A stretch of 64,000 bases of DNA, taken from the NCBI RefSeq assembly GCF_008923365.1, contig NZ_WBMR01000017.1, forward strand, positions 1 through 64,000, read 5' to 3'. The stretch comes from Actinomadura montaniterrae (GTDB lineage Bacteria; Actinomycetota; Actinomycetes; Streptosporangiales; Streptosporangiaceae). Below the pieces are notes generated by a model. It was not told where the DNA came from. It ran no database searches and saw only the letters and a program-made list of their open reading frames with translations. Positions 27,542-36,874 of the stretch are shown here, piece after piece (the stretch's first letter is position 1; each line of letters opens with the position of its first letter). A program made the translations under genes and the position numbers.

Positions 27542-29593
27542 CTAACGAACACGGCTTGTCCCGTCGTCATCCGGCCGGTTAGCCGCGCAAGCCCCCTCTC
27601 CGCCCGTGAACGGGAGCCGCAGATCCACCTGGAGGCCGCCGGACGGCGCGGTCGCCAGTTCGATCCGGCCGTCCATTGCGTCCATCATCACCTCGGCGAT
27701 GTGGAGTCCCATGCCCGATCCAGGCAGGTCCTGCGTCGCCGCCGATCGATAGTACGGCCGGAAGACCAGATGGCGTTCGTCATCGGGGATTCCGGGCCCC
27801 GCGTCACAAACACTGATCACGCCGTGTTCGCCGTCCCGGTGCACCGTCACTATGATCTTGCCTTCCGGCGCGTACTTCTCGGCGTTGTTGAACACCAGGA
27901 GCAGGCACTGCCGGAGCCGGACGGGGTCGCCGAGCGCGCTCAGTCTCGGTGGCGCGACCATGGTCGTCCGTGCCGCCACCGACGGGATGGTCCGCAGAGT
28001 CCTTCGCAGCAGCGACGGCATGTCGACCGGCTCCCGCGCCGCGGTGGGGTGCGGGGCGGGATCCTCACCGAGGATGAGGACCAGGTCGGCGATGACGTGG
28101 TCCATCATCTCGACGGCATCGGTGATGGCCGTCAACGACGCCGCCTCGCGCTCGTCGGCGATCGCAGTGCCGAGCAGTTGGGCGTGGCCGCTGATACTGG
28201 CGAGCGGACCGTGCAGCTCATGGTGCACCGACGCCAGGAGCAGGTGCCGCGTGTACTCCAGCTGCCGGCTCGCGGACTTGTCGACGAACACCGCGGTGAG
28301 GAGACCGGAGGCGGCCACGTCGTCCGGAGCGGAGGAGGAGATCTCGACCCAGAGCGAACGGCCCTCCGCGGTGGTCAGCTGGGCACTGCCGTCCGTCCCT
28401 CCCGCGAGTCCCACCACCGAGCCGTCCTCGTCGGTCAGGGTGAACAAGTCCTCGGGACGCCGGGAGAGCGCGGCGGCCGCCTGTATACCGGTCAGGCTCG
28501 CCATCGCGGCGTTCCAGACCACGACGCGGCCGGACGGCTCGAGGGCCAGGATGGCGACGTCGGAGTGGTCGATCGCCGCACTGAGCCTGGAGCGCTCGCT
28601 CTCGAGATCGTGCGAAGCCCACACGTTGGCCCAGAAGGCTCCAAGCGCCCGGCCAGTGCTCGCCATCGCTCCGCCCAGCACGCCGGCGACCATCCACCGC
28701 GCCAGGTATGAACCGCCACGCCGCGTCCAGCCCAGCAGCAGGTATCCGGCGTCGCGTCCGTCCGGGGCGCGGAGCGCGACGTACACGCCGGCACGCCAGT
28801 CCTCAGGCAACATCTCGCGCTGAAGTATCTCGGGACTCTCCGAACATTCGGGCTGCTTGAACTCGCCGAAATCGTCGGGCCGTCCTTCACGGTGGAAGGC
28901 GGCGCCGGCGGACGCCTGTACGAACACCTCGCCGGAGGGAAGAGTGGTGACCATCCACAGCAGGTCCACGCCCAGGAGCCGCCTGAGGTCCCGCACAAGA
29001 GGGATCAGATCCGCAACAGTCGTCTGCCGCACTGCGATCAGGCCGGGCAGCGTGAGCAGTCGCTGTGCGGTGCTGAGTGCGCTCTCCCTGGTCAGGAGGA
29101 TGCGCGTGTCGATGTAGTGTGCGGCCGCCGGTATCAGGGCCAGGAGCCCCCACACCAGCCTTCCCGTTCGCAACGCCTCCAGCACAAGGACGGTGAACGC
29201 GACGGCGAATCCGGCTCTGGCCAGCACCTCCCCGATCAGCGCCGACCGCGCCGACCGGCCCATGAAGGCGTCGATCGCCATGGCGGCGACGACCAGCACG
29301 CCGAGTTGGCCGCCGCTGATCTTCGGGGAGGGCAGCCCCGCGTACCGCACCAGGACGTCCGCGATCAGGAGCGCGAGCAGCGTGTCGATCGCCTCGAACA
29401 CCATCTGCCGCGATGCCCTGCGTAGGACGAGCACCTTACCCAGCAGCACTGTTCCCGCTCCAGCCAGAGCCACGGTGGTCCCTTCGGCCAGGCAGAAGGC
29501 CAGCGGCGCGGCGAAGGCCACGACAGAGGTCGCCGTTGACGGGGAACGCATGAACCAGGTTCTGACCTGCATGGCAAGGTGGGAGGACCTCAT
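27542..29593 (-). CDS. Multi-TM sensor histidine kinase with PAS domain
   Basis: About six membrane helices (residues 20-165) are followed by a GAF-like/unknown region (190-330), a PAS domain (about 355-460: SAAIDHSDVAILALEPSGRVVVWN), an H box (HHELHGPLASISGHAQLL, His about 485) and a GHKL ATPase (N box VFNNAEKYAPEG; G boxes DAGPGIPDDER and GSGMGLHIAE). It is a membrane sensor kinase that probably phosphorylates one of the two neighbouring receivers. The relic at 8382-8865 is a partial copy of this gene. Confidence 0.92.
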   Translation of the reverse strand: MRSSHLAMQVRTWFMRSPSTATSVVAFAAPLAFCLAEGTTVALAGAGTVLLGKVLVLRRASRQMVFEAIDTLLALLIADVLVRYAGLPSPKISGGQLGVLVVAAMAIDAFMGRSARSALIGEVLARAGFAVAFTVLVLEALRTGRLVWGLLALIPAAAHYIDTRILLTRESALSTAQRLLTLPGLIAVRQTTVADLIPLVRDLRRLLGVDLLWMVTTLPSGEVFVQASAGAAFHREGRPDDFGEFKQPECSESPEILQREMLPEDWRAGVYVALRAPDGRDAGYLLLGWTRRGGSYLARWMVAGVLGGAMASTGRALGAFWANVWASHDLESERSRLSAAIDHSDVAILALEPSGRVVVWNAAMASLTGIQAAAALSRRPEDLFTLTDEDGSVVGLAGGTDGSAQLTTAEGRSLWVEISSSAPDDVAASGLLTAVFVDKSASRQLEYTRHLLLASVHHELHGPLASISGHAQLLGTAIADEREAASLTAITDAVEMMDHVIADLVLILGEDPAPHPTAAREPVDMPSLLRRTLRTIPSVAARTTMVAPPRLSALGDPVRLRQCLLLVFNNAEKYAPEGKIIVTVHRDGEHGVISVCDAGPGIPDDERHLVFRPYYRSAATQDLPGSGMGLHIAEVMMDAMDGRIELATAPSGGLQVDLRLPFTGGEGACAANRPDDDGTSRVR

Positions 29594-29917
29594 TGAGCCC
29601 CCTATGGGGGTGCGGAGCGACGGACATGCTGTCGGGAATGGCAGGCGCCTTTCGGCTTCTCACCGCTTTCTGCACTCGCATGCCCGGTTCACCTGCCTCT
29701 TGCCGCCACTGGAGCCGGCTGAACCGGTCGTACGGGAGCGGACCCCCGCGGCCTCAGAGACGGTGCCTGTCGGCTGGGCTTCGTCCGCCATTGGACACAG
29801 AGCCATGGCCCCGACTGTCCGATCTAGGACGTATACCGCAAGTACGACGCCGGAGAGCCGTCGGCGCGGAACGCCGCCACCAACGCCGAACGAGCACGGT
29901 CTCGTGCAGGTCGCGCC
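29594..29917. other. Intergenic region without assignable gene
   Basis: About 320 bp between the kinase start and the end of the coupling-protein gene. Short open frames are compositional only. Confidence 0.35.
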
Positions 29918-31726
29918 TCACAGCCCAGGCCACGGATCCTCTTCGTCGAGCGTGGACGCGGCCGAAACCGTGCCCACGATCGGCTCCTGCCCGGCGGTCT
30001 GCCGCCGGATCATCTCCTCGACCGCCTGCTTCCCCCGGGCGATCTCGTCCCGGTCCTTCCGCTTCCACCACGGGGTGAGCCACATCTCGACGGGACGGGC
30101 CGTGCCCGCGACGAGAGCCGCACGGCCGAACGGCATGGTCCTGATCTCCTCGGGTTGCAGCGTCGGCTTCCCGTCATGCTTGCCTACGAGATCGGAGAGA
30201 TCCGAGAGATCTTTGGCCGTACCGGTACCACCGGAGATGACCCGGAAGGTGGCGTTGTCCCATAGCCGCGTCGCCCCCTCGGAGCCCCACTTGGCACGTG
30301 CATCGGCGAGCGACGTCAGGTAGGCGTGCACGGTGATGCCGTACCCACCGGACTCCCCCATGTAGGTGGCGAGACCGGGTATCGGGCAGATGTCGGTTAC
30401 CTGGTTCAACTCGAACGTCAGCGGCGGCTCGAGGCGACCGGTCGGGTTCTTCATCGCCGCGCCGCGCGCCGACCGGAAGAACTGCTCGACGATCGTGGTG
30501 ACGATCGGCGCGATCCCTCCGTGGTCGGTCTGCTGCTTGCTGACGAAGTACAGGGTGTTGCGGCCCTTGAGGAACTCCTTGTAGTCGAACTCCTCCCCCG
30601 GGCCCGGAGAAAGATCGTCGAGGACTCCGGGGATCGAGAAGCAGCTCATGACCTGCATCACGCCGGCCCAGAGCCGCTCGTCTCGCCGGTTGTACTCCAG
30701 CTGGGCCGAATATCCCGGGGCGACGCTGCCCTCCTGCTCCCCTTGGCGCAAAATGTCCATCGCCTCGTCGGCGTTGGCCTCGTAGACCCAGCGCACCACG
30801 TCGCGGATGGTGAGCCCGCCGATCGCGCCTGCGTGCAACAGGCAGCGGATGATGGTGGTCACCCCACCGAGAACATGGGCGCCTTCGCGCCCCATCTCGA
30901 AACCGCTAGTGGAAACAAGCGTGCCGGACCTGACCGCGCACACGTTCGTGTCCTGGCAGTTATCCAAAAAATTCCAGCGCAGCCGATGAGGCCACGCAGT
31001 CCAGTTGAACGGATCGAACACATATACCCGACCATACTGCGCCCGCACCATGGCAGTGTTGACGAACGTCTCCCGTCGGCTGGACGTGACGATACAGGGC
31101 CCCGGAGCGTCGACGGTAAAAGGCGTGACGAAGTGCACGTCCTTTCCCTGCCGCGGAGCGGCGACCACGATCATCATGTCTTCCAGAGACGTGTACAGCT
31201 TCCGCCTCGACCTGATGTCCCGCCCGATATAGAAGCCGACATCCTCTGGCCTCACCTCGCGTGCCGGACGATCTACGAGTGAGGGCCGAACCCTGTGCGC
31301 CTTGCTCAGAACGGTCCGAGCACTCAGCAACTTGCGGACTTCCCAGCCAGAGGCGAACCCGAGCCGCAGCCGCCGGACAGGACGCCGGCGCCGCACGTTC
31401 AGAAGCAGGCGCGCCAGGAAGTAGACCCCGGTCGAAAAGAACGCCAGAAATATAAACAGCAAAACGAAGAACACCGAGGAAGGCCCCAGAGAACCCGCCG
31501 CAGCAGAGGGCCAGGCACCACGCGGATCACCAGGATCCTGGACGAATCGAAAAGCGATCTCCAAGAACTCCGACGGACTCGAATCCGGCCATCCTCCGCC
31601 CGCGAGCAGCCCGGAAAACTGCCCCGCCAGCCACATCAAGAAGCCACACGCTCCGCCCAACAAAAAGACAAGAAGCGCGACACCAAGAAAAGCCGTGTAC
31701 ACATCGTCGTCATCGCCGCCACTCAC
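29918..31726 (-). CDS. VirD4/TraG-like type IV coupling protein
   Basis: Two N-terminal membrane helices (about 10-35 and 85-110) precede a VirD4/TraG ATPase domain. The P-loop reads VVAAPRQGKDVHF, so the GK is kept but the Ser/Thr is Asp. The Walker B region LTFELNQVTDICPIP has Asn where an acidic DE is usual, and the following GYGITVHAYLTSLADARAKWG is the family's sensor segment. A coupling protein feeds substrates to the VirB4-type secretion channel. GTG start at 31726 behind GGGGAG. It is on the opposite strand to most of the cluster. Altered Walker residues may be a family trait. Confidence 0.88.
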   Translation of the reverse strand: MSGGDDDDVYTAFLGVALLVFLLGGACGFLMWLAGQFSGLLAGGGWPDSSPSEFLEIAFRFVQDPGDPRGAWPSAAAGSLGPSSVFFVLLFIFLAFFSTGVYFLARLLLNVRRRRPVRRLRLGFASGWEVRKLLSARTVLSKAHRVRPSLVDRPAREVRPEDVGFYIGRDIRSRRKLYTSLEDMMIVVAAPRQGKDVHFVTPFTVDAPGPCIVTSSRRETFVNTAMVRAQYGRVYVFDPFNWTAWPHRLRWNFLDNCQDTNVCAVRSGTLVSTSGFEMGREGAHVLGGVTTIIRCLLHAGAIGGLTIRDVVRWVYEANADEAMDILRQGEQEGSVAPGYSAQLEYNRRDERLWAGVMQVMSCFSIPGVLDDLSPGPGEEFDYKEFLKGRNTLYFVSKQQTDHGGIAPIVTTIVEQFFRSARGAAMKNPTGRLEPPLTFELNQVTDICPIPGLATYMGESGGYGITVHAYLTSLADARAKWGSEGATRLWDNATFRVISGGTGTAKDLSDLSDLVGKHDGKPTLQPEEIRTMPFGRAALVAGTARPVEMWLTPWWKRKDRDEIARGKQAVEEMIRRQTAGQEPIVGTVSAASTLDEEDPWPGL

Positions 31727-32461
31727 GAAAACTCCCCACTCCAGAAGTCACTCCTGGCCGGCACTCGACCCAGGACGATAAACCATCGTCCGGCAGTTTG
31801 ATGCTGGAGAACGATCACACCTCACTCTTGGCAGGACACAGTCGATCCGTCGGGCGGCGCCGCGCACTCCCGCACAAGCGGCTGGAGATGCACGGCGAGA
31901 TGAGCCCCGATCCAGCGCCGTTCCTGCGGGATGCACTGCACTGGCTCCGCCTCGCCGGAACCCCGAAACACAGCAAACCTGGCGACAATAGAATGAAGGA
32001 AGCAAAGAATTGAAGATTGTGCGCGTGGATCTTGAAATATCACACAGTGATTCCAAGCGAAAGGTAACGTTGATCTGCGCCAGGCAGGAAATCCCCTCAT
32101 GAAATCACAGCGCATCACTTCCGATCAGGTTCACGTCTTGCCGCCGCCTGGCACCTGTCTCATCTAGCGAGATCGCCGACCGGGTCCATCGCTAAACCAG
32201 GCGATGGACGTGCACCTCCTGCACGTCCTGGACGAGGACTGTGCCGTCGACGCAGGGATGTGCAAGACCTCGCCGACGTTCCGCGTCGCAGCCGGCCTGT
32301 GACGGCGGCAGCGGTGCGGCTCGACCGGACCGCGGTGCTGTGGTGTTCCCGACAACGGCAACTCAGCGATGGCGGCAGTGACGGTTGGCCGCACTGTCTG
32401 TTCAAAGGGACCAGTCTGGGCTCCTGTCGACCAAACATACGGAGCACTGGGAAAGGTTGTG
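31727..32461. other. Long intergenic gap, partly AT-rich
   Basis: 735 bp with no gene I can support. The part at about 31980-32060 is clearly richer in A and T. Both neighbouring genes are transcribed away from it, so promoters must be here; an origin of transfer could also be here, but no repeat signature was found. Confidence 0.4.
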
Positions 32462-33967
32462 ATGGCCACGGCGCCGAACCTTGTGGTGGCGGGGAACCAG
32501 GGCGTCGCGCGGAAGCTTCGGGAGACGGGCCGCTTTCCCGTCGTGTTCGACGTCGCGTCCGCGTCGGAGCTTCGGGATCTGTCCAAGAGCGGCAAGGTCA
32601 GCCCCCCTGCCGCCTTCATGTTCGCGCCGGGTTTCGATGAGGATCTCCCGGGCGCGGGGGTCGCCGCACTGGCCAACGGGCTGGTTCGCAACGGGTTCAA
32701 AGTGCTCGTTCATGCGTCCTTCACTGAGCGCGATGATGTCTTCGACCCGCAGGTGATCGCGGCGGGTAAGCGACTGAGGATGTCCGACCTGCTGGCGAGA
32801 CTCTGCGGCGGGGAATCGAATCCGTCGAACGAGCCGCCCCCGCCCCCAGAGCCGTGGGCGGCTCCCGGGCCATCGGCCGGAGCCCCTACCGGGCAGGCTG
32901 CCGCCCGGCTGCGACCGCGGGAGTTCCTCAACGGGCGTCTGGATTCCGGGCCGCCCGCCGGACCTCGAGTACGGCCACAGGGCGTCATCGGCGGGCAACC
33001 GGCTGCCCGCTTCACCCCAGTCGATGCCGGCGCCTGGCAGAACAGGTCCGGTACGGCGCCCGCGAACGTCTGGACGGCCACTGCGGCCACGTCCGTCCCG
33101 ACGGTCGCCCCCACCGCCAGGCGCGGCAGAGTAATCGCTGTGGCCTCGGCGAAGGGAGGGGTCGGCAAGACCAGCACGACGGTGAACCTCGCGGTCCATA
33201 CGGCGAGGCTGCTGCGGGCCACGGGACGGGCGGGGTCCGCGGTGGTGGTCGACACCAATTTCCAGCAGGCCGATGTAGCGCGCTACCTCAGCCTGCAGTC
33301 ACCAACAGTTTTCGATCTGCTGCAGGCACCGGACGCGCTCTCAGTTCAGTCGATTCGACAGCATCTAGCCTTCGTTCCCGAAATCGGACTCTATGCTCTG
33401 CTCGGCCCGCCCGACACGGTCAGCGCCGCCCCGGAGGCGATCAATTCGACGCTGTACCGGCGCATTCTCGCAGTACTGCGCCAGGCCTTCGATTTCGTCT
33501 TCATCGACACGCCGGTCGCTGAGCTTTACCACTCGACCTTCATCGACCTGATCCTGCCGGAAACCGACTCGATCCTGGTTCCCGTCGAGCCCAACCGGGT
33601 GACGCTGGAGGCCGCCCGTAAGTGGCTAGCCGCCATCACAGCGCCACAGAACCCGCAGGGCGGCGCGATCCCCGCAGAGAAGATCTCCCTGATTCTCAAC
33701 CGGGCCCGCCCCGATGTGGAGTGTGGCCCCGAAGAGGTCATGAACCTCCTGAGTGGTTGGCGTTTCATCGGTCTGATTTCCGAGAACAAGCGGTGGACGC
33801 GTGCCGTCAACGCCCGGCGCCTGCTGGACCTGCATGTGGGTTCGGAGCTCGCGGGGACTCTCCAAGAGATCATGCGAGTCGTCAGCGACGACCCCGTCTT
33901 CGCCACTCCAATGACCACACATCCACTCAGTCGATGGAAGAAACTTCTCATTCCAAAGGGCCGCTAG
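32462..33967 (+). CDS. TadZ/CpaE-like protein: receiver-like domain plus ParA/MinD ATPase
   Basis: The N-terminal 115 residues (NLVVAGNQGVARKLRETGRF, AAFMFAPGFDEDLP, FTERDDVFDP, DLLARLC) form the same domain found at 11175. A Pro-rich linker (about 125-215) leads to a ParA-like ATPase with a deviant Walker A (VASAKGGVGKTSTTVNLA), switch I (VVVDTNFQQADVARYL) and Walker B (FVFIDTPVAEL). Proteins with this order position secretion or pilus machinery (TadZ). ATG 32462 has GGGAAAGG upstream. It heads a plus-strand operon with the VirB11-like gene. Confidence 0.9.
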   Translation: MATAPNLVVAGNQGVARKLRETGRFPVVFDVASASELRDLSKSGKVSPPAAFMFAPGFDEDLPGAGVAALANGLVRNGFKVLVHASFTERDDVFDPQVIAAGKRLRMSDLLARLCGGESNPSNEPPPPPEPWAAPGPSAGAPTGQAAARLRPREFLNGRLDSGPPAGPRVRPQGVIGGQPAARFTPVDAGAWQNRSGTAPANVWTATAATSVPTVAPTARRGRVIAVASAKGGVGKTSTTVNLAVHTARLLRATGRAGSAVVVDTNFQQADVARYLSLQSPTVFDLLQAPDALSVQSIRQHLAFVPEIGLYALLGPPDTVSAAPEAINSTLYRRILAVLRQAFDFVFIDTPVAELYHSTFIDLILPETDSILVPVEPNRVTLEAARKWLAAITAPQNPQGGAIPAEKISLILNRARPDVECGPEEVMNLLSGWRFIGLISENKRWTRAVNARRLLDLHVGSELAGTLQEIMRVVSDDPVFATPMTTHPLSRWKKLLIPKGR

Positions 33968-34000
33968 CACAATCCCTGACCGGAAAGGACCCGATTCGAT

Positions 34001-35227
34001 ATGAATCAACAGCCTACTTCAGGGCTTGATTTCTGGGATTCGCTGGGCGTGGAGAACTCTACGAAACAGCCATTGCCGGATCCGCAGGACAAGCATGTGG
34101 CAGGGGCCGGGACGGGCGGAGACCAGATCAACGCGATGGCACCAGTCCTAGATTCCCAAGAGGACTCGCCAGCCACGAATACCGGGTCAATTGCGGCGAA
34201 GAACACCCCTCCTGGCAGTCCGATGCCTTTCTCCGTCACGTCTCCCCCCTCAGATGACCGGGAGGTCTTCCAGGGGACACAACCTGAATCGGATCCCTCG
34301 GATACGGGCTGGGAAGCAACCGAGGGTCATGGAGGATCCCCACCGTCTTCGCCGCCGGAGTCAGCCGGTGACTCGCTTACGGAGGGAACCTCAAGACGGC
34401 CGGACGATCTTCCGGCCGCTCCCGAACCCGACAAGAGTTGGGAGAGCGCCGCGCAGATCGCAGCGTCGATCAGGCCCCGGCTCGGGCAGATATGGCTTGA
34501 CGCGCTCGTCCGGGAGACCGGTGGCGACGAACTCACGGCACGCAGGGTGCATCATGTGCTCTACGGCCAGCACTTGATCGGTGAACTGTGGCAGGACAAG
34601 GCCATCGCCGAAGTGCACATCCGCGGCACGCGGGTCACAGTGGTCGACAAGCATGGCATCCGTGACGTCATGGGCTTCCCCAGTGCCGCCATCGCCAGTC
34701 GGGCCATCGAGGCCGTCGAAGCCTCGAGGGAGCGGATGATGGCCGTGGTCACCCGCATCGGAGCTTCAGTCGTGGTGAGCCGCATCAACAGCGCGACTCC
34801 GACCGTATTCGATCTCATCACGTCCGGAGTTGTCACCGAGGGCCAAGCCGACCAGGTCGGGAGTGCGCTCGAACGCATGGACCCGGTCACGGTGGTCGGT
34901 CCGGCTGCGCGTGTCGTGGTCCGTGCGTTCGCTGCACTCGTCCCCACGGGAAGTCGTGTCTTCGAAGGGCCGTACGGGATTCTGCCCGCTGGATGCGTCG
35001 CCGCGACGAGCCCTCTGGACGCTGACTACGCCATCGGCATACGCCCTGGTGTGCCAGCGGAGCCAATGGCGGCGGCTGGCCAGATCGGTGCGCTCATCGG
35101 CAATCCGGAGACCGACCTCCGCGCGGCTGTCCGGCTCGTCGTCTCAGGCCCCTCCTCCCTCATTCGCCAGGTCACCTGCGTGGAAGAGGTCGCCAATCCC
35201 GCACATGGCGGATCCTGGACCGGTTGA
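34001..35227 (+). CDS. CpaF/VirB11-like protein without P-loop
   Basis: Residues 1-145 are disordered and Ser/Pro/Asp-rich. From about 150 the protein follows the CpaF/VirB11 layout: an N-terminal domain (HVLYGQHLIGELWQDKAIAEVHIRG, VTVVDKHGIRDVMGFP) and a C-terminal domain (RVFEGPYGILPAG, YAIGIRPGVPAEPMAAAGQIGALI, VRLVVSG). At the position of the P-loop it reads VTVVGPAARVVVRAFAAL, with no GK[ST]. It probably cannot hydrolyse ATP and may have a structural role. A relic of a second copy lies at 56370-56815. Start ATG 34001 behind GGAAAGGA. Confidence 0.82.
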   Translation: MNQQPTSGLDFWDSLGVENSTKQPLPDPQDKHVAGAGTGGDQINAMAPVLDSQEDSPATNTGSIAAKNTPPGSPMPFSVTSPPSDDREVFQGTQPESDPSDTGWEATEGHGGSPPSSPPESAGDSLTEGTSRRPDDLPAAPEPDKSWESAAQIAASIRPRLGQIWLDALVRETGGDELTARRVHHVLYGQHLIGELWQDKAIAEVHIRGTRVTVVDKHGIRDVMGFPSAAIASRAIEAVEASRERMMAVVTRIGASVVVSRINSATPTVFDLITSGVVTEGQADQVGSALERMDPVTVVGPAARVVVRAFAALVPTGSRVFEGPYGILPAGCVAATSPLDADYAIGIRPGVPAEPMAAAGQIGALIGNPETDLRAAVRLVVSGPSSLIRQVTCVEEVANPAHGGSWTG

Positions 35228-35629
35228 TGTGCGCCCGCCGGTTGCCGCCGGGGCAGAGCGCTCGCCTCCGTTCTCGTGGAGCAGCCGGGCCCTCATCCGC
35301 TCGAGAAAGCTCGACTGTGATCTCTCTGCTGCGGCCGAGCACCATCGGTCCTTACTCTTGCTGGCTCACCAGATCCTCTGACCTGCTCCGCGCCTACCGG
35401 AGAGGACGCGGACTTGACGATCGAGCTGTCGTACGGACGGTCGATCACGCGAGTCGGCCTACTCGCCTAGGGGCAGTTGAGCACTCGATTTTCCGGCAAT
35501 CGGTTGCCCTCGATGACGCAGAGTTGGTTGTGGGTTACCAGAGGAGTGGCGCCTGCAAGATGGCCTAATCGAGCACCATCATTTCAGTAGGAAATTGAAA
35601 GTGCGGGTTCCTTAAGCTGGTGGAGGGGC
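35228..35629. other. Intergenic region without assignable gene
   Basis: About 400 bp between the VirB11-like gene and the DUF6668-like gene. No motif-bearing frame is present; only the strong ribosome site of the next gene is clear. Confidence 0.35.
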
Positions 35630-36274
35630 ATGGCTGTGCAAGGGCAACTGCCCGAGCCTGGACTGCACCGAAGCGTCAGTTCGAACGCTCTGCCGAATAT
35701 GCCGGCTCGGCTCACCGGCTCTCCTCAGAGGCAAAGTACCTCTCGTCGGCGATTCAGCGCACAACAAGTCATACCAGCGCATCTGACACCGCCGCCGACA
35801 AGCCCACTGGGACTGGTCGGTTACAGCGGTCCTGGACCAGACCTTTGGCTTTGTTCGTGCCATGGCGGAGCCGGCACGTCCACATTGGCCGCCCTCGTTC
35901 CGCGAAGCGTGAACGCCGGACGATATTGGCCGGTGCCCACATCCGACGGACAGGCACAGGTGCTTCTCGTAGCACGCAGCCACGCTTCCGGTCTCTGTGC
36001 CGCCCAGGCCGCCACCCACCAATGGGCCGCCGGCGCACTTCCGAATGTGCGGTTGTTGGGCTTGGTTGTGATCGCCGACGCCCCCGGCAAACGCCCGAAG
36101 CCTTTGAACGAGCTCCTGCGGCTGATCTCGGGAGGTGTGCCTAAACTATGGGAGCTTCCGTGGATTGAGGCCCTGCGTCTCGGCATCCCACCGAACCAGG
36201 TCAGGCTGCCGCCAGCTTATTTACGCCTGATTAGGGACCTGGATCACGAATTGACCGAAGAACAGAATGCCTGA
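35630..36274 (+). CDS. DUF6668-like protein with altered P-loop (copy 1)
   Basis: The 214-residue protein has a disordered start (about 1-60) and an alpha/beta domain with CHGGAGTSTLAALVPRS, VLLVARSHASGLCAAQAA, LLGLVVIADAPGKRPKPL and LWELPWIEALRLGIPP. The first motif looks like a MinD/ParA P-loop in which the catalytic Lys is Thr. It is about 75 percent identical by eye to the protein at 53675-54307 in the core. The ATG at 35630 has GGAGGGGC upstream. I believe this is the DUF6668 family of actinomycete transfer clusters, but the name is from memory. Confidence 0.8.
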   Translation: MAVQGQLPEPGLHRSVSSNALPNMPARLTGSPQRQSTSRRRFSAQQVIPAHLTPPPTSPLGLVGYSGPGPDLWLCSCHGGAGTSTLAALVPRSVNAGRYWPVPTSDGQAQVLLVARSHASGLCAAQAATHQWAAGALPNVRLLGLVVIADAPGKRPKPLNELLRLISGGVPKLWELPWIEALRLGIPPNQVRLPPAYLRLIRDLDHELTEEQNA

Positions 36275-36597
36275 CTGACGATTCAAAAAAGTTCACCACC
36301 ACCTCAAATCGAGACACATTCTAATTCGAGGCACCACACAAACCTTTTCGCGCAACTAGCGCTCTCTAACGCCGCATTCTTTTGGGTACGCCGGTGGTCA
36401 CGTCAAAATAATGCGAATATCTCATTGTCAGACAAGACGAGCTTTCCTCAAGAAGCGAGTATGATTGACGCTAGGTCTGCGTGGTCTTGAGAACGTAGGC
36501 CACCGCGCTGCCCTCCCGACACTCGCATGTGTGATCCAGTCCAGTACAGCAACGACCTACGTTGACTGGAGCGACGGCACCAGTGAGGAACAACAAA
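36275..36597. other. AT-enriched intergenic region
   Basis: About 320 bp with clearly lower GC than the surroundings (for example near 36300-36480). No gene is supported. It forms the left border of the degraded zone. Confidence 0.4.
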
Positions 36598-36870
36598 TGG
36601 CGCGAGAGACGCAGACGTAACTGCCGCAGGCGGAGATGGCCATAGTAGACCAAGTGGTGTGCCTGTCGTCTGCCGAACATGATCGTCGACTGGTCGACGC
36701 TGCCTTCGTGGGATCCCAGTCTCAACCAGGGCGACGAGCCCCCGGGCGGCGGAAGGTTCCTCGTCAAGGTCGGAGGCCGTCCCGTCATCCCGTTCAAGGT
36801 GGTGCTCACGTCTGTCTAGATGGACGTCAACGACACCAGCAAACGCCGGTTCCACAGTGTTACTACAGGT
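36598..36870 (+). pseudogene. VirB4 C-terminal relic
   Basis: In one frame it reads LPQAEMAIVDQVVCLSSAE, then in another MIVDWSTLPSWDPSLNQG, RFLVKVGGRPVIPFK and, after a stop, MDVNDTSKRRF. The same order is the end of the intact VirB4 at 50028-51593 (PQAEMSMVNQVVRLSSSE, MIVDWSTPPSWNPDLK, RFLVKVGGRPGIPFR, DVNDTNKR). Everything upstream of the last 80 residues is missing, with a frameshift and a stop, so it is a decayed duplicate. Confidence 0.8.
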
Positions 36871-36874
36871 CGGA

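Noticed and set aside
35224..35568. Frame after the VirB11-like gene as a continuation or extra gene
   Set aside because: No motif continues the family and no ribosome site is present.
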